This document shows positions 1 through 10,224 of a stretch of DNA of 64,000 nucleotides, one piece after another. A program made the position numbers and the translations under genes. The notes under the pieces are model-generated. The model ran no database searches. It was not told the DNA's origin and worked only from the letters and a program-made list of their open reading frames with translations. Every line of letters starts with the position of its first letter. The first letter of the stretch is position 1. Origin of the DNA: Leptodontidium sp. MPI-SDFR-AT-0119. Taxonomy: Eukaryota; Ascomycota; Leotiomycetes; Helotiales; Leptodontidiaceae. The stretch covers positions 682,001 to 746,000 of the forward strand of contig JAHLEZ010000013.1 in NCBI GenBank assembly GCA_020726505.1, given 5' to 3'.

Positions 1-3000
1 ATCGATGGTATTCGGTTGGGGTGTATTGATAGCTAGCAAGTTCACTGTTTGACTGGTTCTTGGGTATTAGCCTCTACACACATTACATACAAAATGCATG
101 CTTGTGTTTAGCTCTCTACTATCTTTACTCGTATTCGCTTCGCACACTCTCGCTTCAGCGTATTGTTTCCGTGACTGTGACTTTTTGTAACTTATCTCCT
201 CTAAGGCTTTCGCAGTGCGCAAAATCCCAGTCGCGTGTCTTTTTTCCCCTTTTATCAACGAAATTGAACGAATGAACGGTACGAGCAAATACCAAGTATC
301 TAGATACATACCTAGGTACCCACGCTATCTAACTACCTACCAACCAGCAAATCCAACCATCCAAACAACCAACCAACCAACCATCAATAACAAGACCCAA
401 CCAAGTAAACAAGCATTACCAGATACACGATGAAACAAGAAAAGACGAAATCAGGCTCTATTGTCTTCGTCGTCGGTCGTCTTGGCCCTTTTTTTCTGAA
501 AGGGGAACGAGAAGAGGGGAAAGGGAAAGAAAGGAAGAAGAAACGAAAAAGGCAAAAAAGGGGACTAAATTATTCAACATCTCCCTCATCGTCCCGATTC
601 GTTCGTAATTGCACTTGCATAACCATGCCCGCTGGCAGACAGATAGATAGGCACGCAGATAGGTAGGGGTTCGAGGGAAGGTCGCTGGCTGGTTTTACTT
701 CCTGGGAGGATGGGAGGATGGAAATGGGATTGGGGATCTTTTTGCTAGAGGTAGATTGGATTTGAATGCAACTACAGTAGCTAGGCTGGTTGGTGTGAAG
801 GGAAAGGAGGGGAGGGGAGGGCAGGGGATGTGCGTGTGTGTGTATATATGTGTGTGTGTGTGTTTACTTACATTAGATATCTAGTATTGTACAGTACATA
901 AAAGTACGGCAATCGAGAGAGAGAGACTTAAGGCTCTGGATCTGTAGAAGTAACTTTGAGGTTCCGAACTTAAAGCAAAGTACGGTAAAGTTGAGCCTAA
1001 TAGCCTTGCTCTGTTGCTCTCCTCCATCGCCCGCTATACCTCCCTCACTACATTTAAACTCCCATCTTATCTTACCTTCTCAGACAAACCAGGGCAAACC
1101 AAAACGAAATAAAACAAGGCAAGTAAAAGGCAGGCAGGCAAAGCCGTACCTGGATTCTTTAGGTCATGCAAATACGCACCCCTGGAACCATCACTTCATT
1201 CCAATACCCACCTACCTCCATACTGTACCTCTACCACTAATTCGTGAAGTGTCAAGTGTGCTTCCACAAACACCGCCGACATCCAACCGAACCAAGCCTC
1301 TGGGTCGCCTCTTTAACCAAGGTTTTTTTCCTTCCCCAGGATATCGCGCCAGGTACCTGAGGGTTGCGGTGCGTGCTGCGTCAAGGGTCTCGACCTCCCT
1401 AATCCCATCCCATCCTATCATGTCAGGGCAAGCATAGGGCATAGGGCATAGCAGGGCAAAAGTTGGGTGCTGTCAGAGGATAGACTTGGGAGTGTATGGG
1501 ATGGCATGGGATAGGATCCACAAACGGCCCGAAAGAAGCTCCAGAACAACCTCATGGAAACGGCCGGACGGGCCATGCCAGGTTATCCGAAGCGGCGATC
1601 GTTGGCTGATGACAGCTGCAGCCTGCAGGAGAAAGACAGGAGAAGTGGGTTTCTGGGTATGCACCCCGGATTTTTAGAGGGGTTGGCTGATAAGGTAAGC
1701 TTTGTGGGTGTGTTGACGTCGTTGGGGTGAGGTGTATGGTAAAGATTTTTGGTTTTGGCGGGATCTTTGGGTGTTTTGGGCGTTGGCTTTTGATGCCGGG
1801 TACGAGAGCGCCCGAAATATTCTTTTATTTCTGTGCGATGGATTGATGGGTTCGAAACGAATGCGGCTGTGTTTTATGCGATTGAGCTGATGTCGTGAAT
1901 GTCTCGTTTGTTTGAGGCTGATTTCTCGTCTCGTCTCGCTTCGCTTCATTTTGTTTCATGCGCTTACTATTTATGAATCCTGTTGGATTGAATAGTTGGG
2001 ATGTGAAATGCGATGGAGAGAACACGTAGGTTGGATTTAGAGTGGAGCCTTGGGAGGCTTGTTGCTTGTTTTGGTTGTCGCTCGCATCGTTGGAGATAAT
2101 GTTGCTTGAAGTATTGATTGTTGCAGCTGCTCGCTTCATGGCTCTTGACATCTTTGAAGTCCAAGTCGGTATTGGAGGAGAATATGCCTCAGGACTTGCC
2201 TGGTTCGTACCAAATCGACTTGGTGTGTGTTGAGATAGGCCCGAAGCTCGGAACGTGCCTGATGTTGTGTCAATCGAGTGTATGAAATGCCAATGTTGTC
2301 TTTGCACATAGTAAATGTCAAGATGACCATATTTGCAATGCTCCCAGTATAACGTCGAACATGACGAACAGCTTGAAGAGGTAACCCAGCCTAGCCAGCA
2401 GCCTTACGAGGGTTCCACGCTGGGAAGTGCTTGTGCCGATATTTGTCTCTGCTGGCTTGTAAGTAATTGCATTGCAGATTCGCCGTTCACCGGGGATTAT
2501 TCATCTGAATACTGCCAGATCGTGATATGTGTGGTGGCACCACAGGGCAGCAGAACTTGGAAGAAAACATAAGTATTGCGATTACGATGAAGGACTTGGA
2601 AGGAATGTAGTGAAGTGCGGAAGAGATGCTCCAAAGGATACTTGGGAAGCCAGCGAGGTTGCTCTCAACCAAACAAGCTCACTGTTCGAGCAGTTGCATT
2701 GTAAAAAATCGTGGAGATTGCCAGCACCACTTGAGAGCAGCAGTGACAAAAGGTTGGGAAGTTGCACTCTCTGATGAGCTGTAACCGAACTTCTTCGACA
2801 AGTTGGCGGTTCCAAATTCTGCAAAGCCTGGATTGTGGAAGCGCATGCAGGAAATTCATCTATTTCCACAACAGATAGGGGTTAAGCGGTGTCCATCGAG
2901 TGGCATCGTCTGATGGTGGTAAGGCGTCGATGGTCATCTCCACCCCCCTCAAGCCGCCAACAAATCCCAGCATCTTTCTATCCGATGGCACCCGCGGTCA

Positions 3001-5405
3001 CGCCACGACATTTTTTTGCGTTGGCATTTAGTAATGTGATAAGTCTCAAGACTAAACTTTCGACTTCTTGATTTTGACCTGGGCAACGATGAGATGTGCG
3101 TGTCATTGAGGATGTTTCTTGAGGCATCGAAGGAATCGACTTGAGGTTGGTGGGTTGGTGGCTTGGCAGTACCGGGATGAGATTTGAACACCCGCTCGCT
3201 GTTCTGTTCCGCCTGGCGGAACGCGAATGTCCTCCTCCCTTGACAAGTCTTGCCGCTGTACAACATGATTCAAATGTTCAATAGAAATGATGACAGGGTT
3301 GGAGGCGGCTGGAAGTGTCGTGCCCAAGGCTGGTAAAGATGTCTCTCCTCACTTGGCGAGGCTTGGAGCGGTACTTGGCCTCCTGGCAATAATGGGTGAA
3401 AATATGTCGACTAAGCGAGAAAAGCCAGCTCTGCTCGATGTTCTTGTGTAACTTTTACTTCCTCCTATCAAGGCATCCATACGGACTTCAAACCCAATAA
3501 ACAGGACAGTAAACGATTGTGCATATCAGAGCGGTGTTGGTCATAGCGGCAGACCGCGTGGAAAGATGTATAAATAGGTGATGTGTATCTTTCCTTCCCG
3601 TGCCCTTTCCAATGAAACGTGGAAGACTCAAGGCAAGGGAGAGAAACAACAGACGCAGGAGGTAAAAAGAAATAACATGGCTTGAGCATATAATTAACTC
3701 TACCCTTCCCTATGGCCCCACGCCCAACACATGCCGCCGCTGCAGCACGAAAACAGGAAGTAAGGAGAAGCTGATGAGGACACAAGCCCTTGGAGGTTCT
3801 TGGGCTTCTTGGTCCCACGAAGGCATTCCGAACTCCGGCGATACTGAGCTGAGGACGCACAAAGTCGTCAAGAAGGAAAGAGCAGGCCTTGAGCAACAGA
3901 AGGAGTAAGGGTACCTACCTCCTGATGATCACCACAAGGAAGAGCAGGTGTAACGGTGCAGTGGGCTGCATCCTCATTCCATTCCACGTCAACCAGTGCT
4001 TGTGGCGCTGTGGCGATATAAAAATGGTGATGCATGCATGTCAGCCAATGTGTCATGGTATTGGCTGGCACTTGGGAGTCGCGGTGTGGAAACTTTAGAG
4101 AGCGAGGGCATCGGGGTGCGAAAGTGTGTTGCTGCAGATGAGCTGGGCTGGATTGAGGTGAGAGGGGTTTCGGCAATGAGTTTGAAAATCAGTCTAAACC
4201 CATCTCATCTATTTTTTCGAGCGGTGTGTGAGTTTTCTGCCACATCTTCCTCAAAATCCAGGCATACACACTGCATACTGCACACTGCACACTACACTGC
4301 AGGCGCAGGCAAAATGTCAGGGAACCTGGGCTTCACCTGGGCTGGCTGGGCTGCACTGCACCACCCTGGCCTGGCCTGACTTGACTGACTCTCCTGAGGC
4401 GGGCATGGGCATAGGGCATATCCCACTTCCTCCGGATGAAAGAAGGAGCGCCTCTTCTCTTGCTGCTTTACTGGCTGGCCGCGTTATGCTTTATGCTTCA
4501 CGCTTTACGAAGTTACTTACGCTTCGTCTCTGCGCAGTCTCTCTCTGTCTCCTGTCAGATCTTTCAAGCCCGTCCTTCTAGAAACCCAAAATACCCCCCC
4601 AGTCTCCGCACTTTTATATCTGTTCCCCAGGTCTCGTCTCGTCTTATCCCTCCCACCACCTCAACCAACCCCCCTCCCTAGTTCGTTCCAGTCATCACCA
4701 GCAAATCCAACAGCCAGTCGGTCACTCACTCCATTCTATCGTCCACCGCTTCCACCCTCGTCGTCGTCGCCCTCCTCCTCCTCTCCTCCTCCTCGTGTTT
4801 CTCGTCTTCAACGCCATCCTCGTCCTCCTGCTGTGTCCCCAGATAAATCCTTCGCCGTCTACCCGCATCGGCACCGCACCTCTCATTTCGTGGCATTTCA
4901 TGTCCCTATTTCGGACTACGGGGTGACCAGGCCCTGCAGGCGAAGGTGCCACTCCCCAGCCTGCTGCAGCCCATCAGCATCTCAGCTCCAAGCCATCGTG
5001 CCAGCCCCCAGCCAGTAGTCCAGAGTAGTCCAGCGCTCCAGTCCAGGCCGCTCTTGGGTGTTCCAGTGCTCGATTCCCCTCTGCTGTCAGGCTGCCTGGC
5101 GTGTCTTGCCTAGCCTGCCCTCTCCTCTCCTCCCTCTTGTTCTGGGCTGCGTGCGCTTGATCCTCTTCCCCATCATCCATCCATCTTTCGACTGCCTCTT
5201 CCCCACACCACCCTAACATCCATAATTCCCTCTTCCTGCTCCTCCTCTTCTCTCCCTCTCCCTCCTGGCAGCCTTCTTCGCCGTACTCGACCCAGCGACC
5301 CGCCCTCCGACAGACCCCCCTTCATCCTCCTGTCGACTCGAGTCCCCTCTCTCGCTCTGCGACTCCACACTCGTCGATTGTTGTCGACCACCTCCTCACA
5401 TCCGC
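1..5405. other. Gene-free or unrecognised 5.4-kb stretch
   Basis: Open frames here are short, low in complexity, and match no family I recognise on either strand. A (TG)n microsatellite lies at about 829-863. From about 4560 the plus strand becomes strongly C/T-rich, as is common in fungal promoters and leaders, and it runs into the hexose transporter gene. A minus-strand open frame of 160 codons at 1825-2307 is rich in Ser/Thr/Asn/Gln and has no recognisable motif; I do not call it. Confidence 0.5.
829..863. repeat. (TG)n microsatellite with short TA interruption
   Basis: Alternating TG repeats, interrupted by a short TATATA stretch, are directly visible. No gene overlaps. Confidence 0.85.
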
Positions 5406-5604
5406 GTGAGTCTGCGACTGGTATATCTGCATTGGATTGGATTGGATTTGGACGGCGCTGGAACAAGGGCTACCGGGGAATGGTTCGAACGACTACTGGG
5501 TACAAATCCGCGAGAACTCCTGGCTGCCAATAGGGATGCCTATTCCCATACACCAGAATCCGATGATCACAGCCCAACCTTCCTCTCAATTTCTTCGACA
5601 ACAG
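5406..5604 (+). other. Possible 5'-UTR intron of the hexose transporter
   Basis: A consensus GTGAGT donor begins at 5406. A C/T-rich tract ending in ACAG closes at 5604, 46 nt before the transporter start codon. Removing this 199-nt segment would also remove the start of the upstream ORF at 5536. The splice event is inferred from signals only. Confidence 0.4.
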
Positions 5605-5631
5605 CATCGACCACTATCTGCGCCGACTTGA
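5536..5631 (+). other. Upstream ORF (31 codons) ahead of the hexose transporter
   Basis: An ATG at 5536 opens a 31-codon frame that stops with TGA at 5629-5631, 19 nt before the transporter ATG at 5651. If retained in the leader it could reduce translation of the main frame. Its start lies inside the putative leader intron, so its presence in the mRNA may depend on splicing. Confidence 0.4.
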
Positions 5632-5650
5632 CGAACCCTCCTCTTTCACC

Positions 5651-7426
5651 ATGGCAATAGCCATGGCCTGGCACAAACCCGACAATGTCGCTGGCTCATC
5701 AGCGCCGGCCATTATGGTTGGGCTGTTTGTCGCAACAGGAGGGCTTTTGTTCGGTTACGACACTGGGTGAGTTGAGTGGGAGTCGTGAGGTGGCTGGAGA
5801 CTGACAGCAGTATAGCACAATCTCTGGAATACTGGCGATGACGGCCTTTCGTGAACAGTTCTCCACTGGATATATCGACTCGCACGACGGAAAACTGAAC
5901 GTCTCTCCAGCCCAGTCTTCAATAATAGTTTCAATTCTCAGCGCCGGAACATTTTTTGGAGCGCTTCTAGCAGCACCTATAGGTGACAAGATCGGTCGTC
6001 GCATATCACTTATCATCGCTGTGGCCATATTCTCCTTCGGTGTTCTTCTTCAGACGATAGCAATGGCAATTACTCTACTGGTTTTGGGAAGGTACGTGCA
6101 ACCCGGTCCGGTGCACTCTTCGACATGAAGACTGACTCCCCCCACAGATTATTTGCTGGAGTTGGTGTTGGAATTGTGTCTGTTTTAGTCCCGCTATATC
6201 AATCTGAAATGGCCCCGAAGTGGATTCGAGGTACTCTGGTTTGTGCGTACCAGCTTGCCATTACCACGGGCCTCTTTCTCGCCGCTGTTGTCAACATTCT
6301 TACCGAAGGAATGGACAACCGCAACGCCTTTCGCATTCCGCTTGCGATGCAATTCATATGGGCCGGTGTCCTTCTCCTTGGATTGAGTCTCTTACCAGAA
6401 ACACCTCGATACCTGATTAAGCGGAACTTACATGCCGAAGCAGCCTCGTCCCTTAGTCGGTTACGCCGTCTTGATATAACCCATCCAGCGTTGATCGAGG
6501 AGCTGGCTGAGATCCAAGCCAATCATGAATATGAGCTTAGTCTTGGACCTTCAACATACCGTGACGTCTTTCTCGGTTCTCCTCACCTCGGCCGTCGTCT
6601 CGTAACCGGGTGTGGTTTACAGATTCTGCAACAACTCTCCGGTTGCAACTTCATCTTCTATTACGGAACGACCTTCTTCGGCCGTATCAACGTCAAATCG
6701 CCTTACGTAGTTTCCCTCGTCACTAATGTTGTCAACGTTGTTTCTACGATTCCTGGAATGTTTCTTGTTGAAACACTAGGCAGACGTCGGCTTCTAATGA
6801 TTGGCGCTGGTGGCATGGCGGTCTGTCAACTCATTGTCGCCTCGGTGGGGACAGCCATGCCCAACTCGTATGCAGCAAATATGGTTTTGATCGTGTTTGT
6901 TTGTATATATCTCTTCTTCTTCGCCGCTTCTTGGGGACCTGTTGCTTGGGTTGTCACTTCTGAGATTTATCCGCTCAAAGTTCGCGCCAAGTCCATGTCG
7001 ATCTCTACCGCTTCCAACTGGCTACTAAACTTTTCGATTGGGTATGGAACCCCTTATCTTGTGAACCGTGGCCCGGGTTACGCGAATCTGCAGGCTAGGG
7101 TTTTCTTTATCTGGGGAACCTTCTGTGCCCTTGCAGTCGTTTTCGTTTGGGCCATGGTCTACGAAACTAGCAGGATCAGTCTGGAACAGATTGACGAGAT
7201 GTATGAAAGAGTTGATCGTGCTTGGAACAGCAAATCATTTCAACCTAGTTGGAGCTTCCAAGAGATGCGAGATGAAGGAGTTTCGGCGAGTGGAATCCAA
7301 CTCACCGACACCGAAGAACCTCGACGGCGGACTGGCACAAGTACCAGCACCGCTGACAGCAGCACAACTATGACAGAGGAAGACAAGATCATCGCCCAAC
7401 TAGGAGACGTCGATCTAAGTTACTAA
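5651..7426 (+). CDS. MFS hexose transporter (RCO-3/HXT-like)
   Basis: Three exons, 5651-5766, 5816-6091 and 6148-7426, join in frame to 556 aa. Introns have GTGAGT and GTACGT donors. The product is a twelve-helix sugar:H+ symporter-type protein of the plasma membrane. Splicing reconstitutes the N-terminal FGYDTGTISG motif of sugar porters. Other family signatures are the GRR loop after helix 2, PETPRYL in the central loop, QQLSG in helix 7, and GPVAWVVTSEIYPL-K-R-R-like residues near helix 10. The C-terminal tail is hydrophilic and Ser/Thr-rich. The length is normal for the family, and the start is the first ATG compatible with the reading frame. It most resembles fungal high-affinity glucose transporters/sensors such as Neurospora RCO-3; whether it transports or senses cannot be told from sequence. 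Confidence 0.93.
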
Positions 7427-7875
7427 TATCCTCTTTTTTGATTTTTTATCTTGCTTCATTGTAATTCAGCGTGGAGTTTTCCGTCATGGAGTTCATGGGA
7501 GGCAACCACACCCGCCGGAGTTTTGGGACACACCTCTATCAGGGAAATGGGGTTAGGGTATCTGGGGGCTCGGCTTGTCCAACATCATTCTTTCTTCGGC
7601 GATCAGACGGGGTTCCTGGAATATTTGGGAATCTTACGATGTGGACGATCGTCGTCGGGGAAACAAACATATACCATTGGTTATTATCATATATCAAGCC
7701 AGATATGTAGCTAGCTGCATGATAGCTAGCTAGGCGGCGAGACGAGACGAGATGGGATGGAACGATACCTACCTATACGACCGCTGCTAAGACCAAAAAA
7801 CGGTGCAGTGTGAATGACATATACTTTTATCTATGTATGACATCTTTCGTCTGCTAGTTCCGTACTGTAAATGTA
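7427..7875. other. Convergent intergenic region
   Basis: This lies between the 3' ends of the transporter and the 87-aa minus-strand gene. It contains CTAG-rich short repeats (around 7708-7735). I see no coding signal. Confidence 0.6.
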
Positions 7876-8250
7876 CTACTTGATATCCTGGTCTACTTCT
7901 TTCTCCGAGAATTGCTCTGCGGTGTATTTCTCAATCTTCCTCGGCTCCAAAACAGGACATTCCCAGCCGGTCTTGAGGTGCACTGCGTTATGAAGGTCTG
8001 AAATCCCAATTGTCCCAGTTCACTCAAGAGAGGTGCATCATAAAAGTACCAGGCAGCCAGATCTGGCTTCCAACATCTTGGAAGTAGCTCTGATTGTAAT
8101 TCATCTCCTTCGCGCATTGGTTTTCTCAAAGTCGAAGAGAAGAACAGCCAAATAACCCGAACCGTCTGTCCGTCCGTCGTCACTTCGCCTAAAGTACACA
8201 GCAAGTAGCAGGAGCAGTACTAAAATACCGATCAATACAATATAATACAT
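7876..8250 (-). CDS. Small single-pass membrane protein, 87 aa
   Basis: I do not recognise the family. Three exons read on the minus strand, 8250-8184, 8123/8124-8050 and 7997-7876, give 87 aa in one frame (67+75+122 nt, exon 2 beginning at 8124). The protein starts with a strong hydrophobic helix (residues about 3-20, rich in Ile/Leu/Val) followed by two Arg, then a soluble tail containing WLPDLHNAVHLKTGWECP and an acidic/basic C terminus. An in-frame TGA lies just upstream of the ATG, so it is not the tail of a longer frame. Introns are 59 and 52 nt; intron 2 has a good GTACTT...TTTCAG pair, while the intron 1 donor (GTGACG) is weaker. No single exon is long enough to stand out, so automatic annotation may miss it. 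The tail could sit in the cytosol or lumen; the Arg pair after the helix favours a cytosolic tail. Confidence 0.55.
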
Positions 8251-8708
8251 TCGTTCCAAGCCTTCAACTTCTCAGTATGATACGAAGAGCCATACAATTA
8301 ACACATCCCACGTCCTATAACACCACCAACATATCCCTTACTCATATCATAGGCGTTACCGTATCTTCAACGGGGTGCAGCCACCAGATCCGGGAGCGGA
8401 GTTGAATTCTATCCCATCTCCTCTGAGAGATGATCATTCGAAATGACGCGCGGTTAGCTTCGGGGGTGGGTTGGCGGGTGGGTGATAGTATGATGATATG
8501 TAGTAATTTGTAATCTATTACTCTAACTTTCATTATTAGGGACAGGACGGAAGGGTTGATGGTCGAAAGAAGAACAGCGGTGAAGAGGTATCTTGAAGGG
8601 CCTTGTGGTCGTGGTGGTGGTCCTGAAAGATATGTCCATACACACACGGCTCAGATGCGATCTATCCTTGGAGGGTTTTTGTTTTGAGGTACCTACCGGT
8701 TGTCCCCG
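8251..8708. other. Spacer between two small minus-strand genes
   Basis: It probably holds the leader of the 87-aa gene and the 3' UTR of the 63-aa gene. A possible intron (minus-strand GTAGGT donor near 8691, TTTCAG acceptor near 8620) might be in a leader. An overlapping 101-codon frame shows no motif. Confidence 0.4.
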
Positions 8709-8975
8709 TCATCTTTCGTCTTCGAAGGTCTCGCCAGCTTGGATGAAGGGTTCAAATGGCGCTTTGAAGGTCTGAGAAAGTTTGACTTCATGCATAATGC
8801 TTGGTTGGATTTCACGCTGTAAGAAGGTAATCATATCTCTCGCTTGGGGAGTAAGACCTGCCTCTCCCTGATATGTAGTTGGGATTGATCAATCTGTAGT
8901 GGGAATCTGCGTGGGTTGTTGGGTTCGGGGAAAATTCAATACCTTCAATGGCTGGTGAGATCTTTGATGGGTCAT
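8709..8975 (-). CDS. Very small orphan protein, 63 aa
   Basis: Not recognised. Two minus-strand exons, 8975-8943 (33 nt, 11 codons) and 8867-8709 (159 nt), join phase 0 to phase 0 and give 63 aa. The 75-nt intron has a GTATTG donor and an ATATCAG acceptor. The second exon reads as a charged, soluble sequence with blocks such as LTPQARDMITFLQREI and ending GETFEDER, with no signal peptide or membrane helix. Coding is supported by the open frame, the balanced amino-acid use and the clean splice junction. The start is the first ATG after a CA-rich leader-like segment. It could instead be the last two exons of a longer transcript; I saw no upstream exon. Confidence 0.45.
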
Positions 8976-9004
8976 CTTCTGTTGTGTGTAGAAGATTGAG
9001 GAAT

Positions 9005-9032
9005 TGCGTGTGCGTGTGTGTGCGTGTGTGTG
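9005..9032. repeat. (TG/CG)n microsatellite
   Basis: Repeated TGTGTGCG units are visible directly, just upstream of the 63-aa gene start. Confidence 0.8.
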
Positions 9033-9392
9033 CTCTCCTTATCCGAACAGGGTCGAGAGAGAGACGGCACCGATATTATAGCGGACAAGACCTCCATTGA
9101 CTTAGATAGGATCAAACAGATTTTGAAAATAGCAAGGTAAACAAGTCTTCCCAATTTGATTATTTCAGTAGACTGTTTTTGGTAGACAGTTTTATGCATC
9201 AAGACCGCTTTTCACTGATAATTCATGCCGGACTGACAGCTATTACCATAGATACTGCTGTGGACGTGATGTTGACATAAGTACATCCCCTCGCTTCGCT
9301 AGACTGGCATATTTTAGAGAAATAAGCGAGCTCCCATTAACAGCGTATCGAGATTGACATGCGACGAAGTCTAAAAGAGCTTGTTATGAGTA

Positions 9393-9629
9393 TCAGAACT
9401 TGCCGTCGTTGAAGTCGAGCTTGTTTTTCCGGTCGTGGAGTCGTGGGAGGAGTGTTGATTTCCATAAGTCGTGCGTGGTTGAATGGTTGAAGAAATCCGG
9501 GTCCTCAGTCCTCGAACTACCTGTTCTTCTGGGTTCTCGAGATTGATCTAGACATGGCAGATTTTCTTCATCGACTCGCTCGTTGCCCGGTAGGTAGTTA
9601 GTTATACACATGAACTTGACGGCAAGCAT
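9393..9629 (-). CDS. Small orphan protein, 78 aa, or last exon of a longer gene
   Basis: A minus-strand frame from ATG 9629 to TGA at 9393-9395 gives 78 aa. The C-terminal third (HDLWKSTLLPRLHDRK, then KLDFNDGKF) is protein-like, and its final codons end almost always in C or G, unlike the surrounding DNA. The frame stays open upstream of the ATG to a strong acceptor-like tract (CTTCTTCTTCGCAG) ending near 9652, so an upstream exon is possible; the DNA beyond that looks like a CA-rich leader. No domain, signal peptide or helix is recognised. It is the most upstream of the three small minus-strand genes. Confidence 0.4.
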   Translation of the reverse strand: MLAVKFMCITNYLPGNERVDEENLPCLDQSREPRRTGSSRTEDPDFFNHSTTHDLWKSTLLPRLHDRKNKLDFNDGKF

Positions 9630-10224
9630 TATTTCGGCGGTCAATATACCTGCGAAGAAGAAGGTTCAAAAGACACTCCCTCACGGTGATAGGTGGGTTG
9701 TGGTTGTGGTTGTAGATTTTGGTGAAAGCTTGTGATCGAAATCACTGAAGGACTAGACTGTCTGTTTCTGGTCGTTGGTGATTTTGTTGTAATGTTTATG
9801 TGAACCTGTGTGTAGTGCTGGTGCTGGTGCTGGATGTGTTTTCTATGTGTGATTGACGGGGTGGGACGCCCCCCTGAAGGATATCGAAGTAGGAATCCTG
9901 CAAATCCCGTAGGCTAGAAGAATCGGAATTAAATGTAGCGAGATTCTCATTTCGACTAGAAAAATGTAAAGATGTGCCACATCGATACCAGTGACGTAGA
10001 GAACTCTAAAGCTATTATCCTCTAGCAATGAGATTATCAGACTTGGAGATAGTCATTCTGTAAGCTGACTTATAACTTTTGGTAGCTAAGTGATAAAGCC
10101 CACGAGCAAAACCCAAAATCAAGAAACCAATATTAAGCTCGGCCGAACCACCTCCGTCAATGGAAGGCCCATGTCCATCAGTCATTGATACAAGCTACCA
10201 TCTACTTGGTCTTTGAGTGCAAGA
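9630..10224. other. Intergenic, leader-like
   Basis: The minus strand is CA-rich at about 9660-9840, consistent with a 5' leader of the 78-aa frame. A 61-codon minus frame at 9843-10028 is hydrophobic but has no recognisable motif. Confidence 0.4.

Noticed and set aside
1825..2307. 160-codon minus-strand frame
   Set aside because: Low-complexity composition, no motif, no good context, and overlapping frames are equally open.
3468..3896. 142-codon minus-strand frame
   Set aside because: No recognisable domain and composition like non-coding DNA; no splice partners found.
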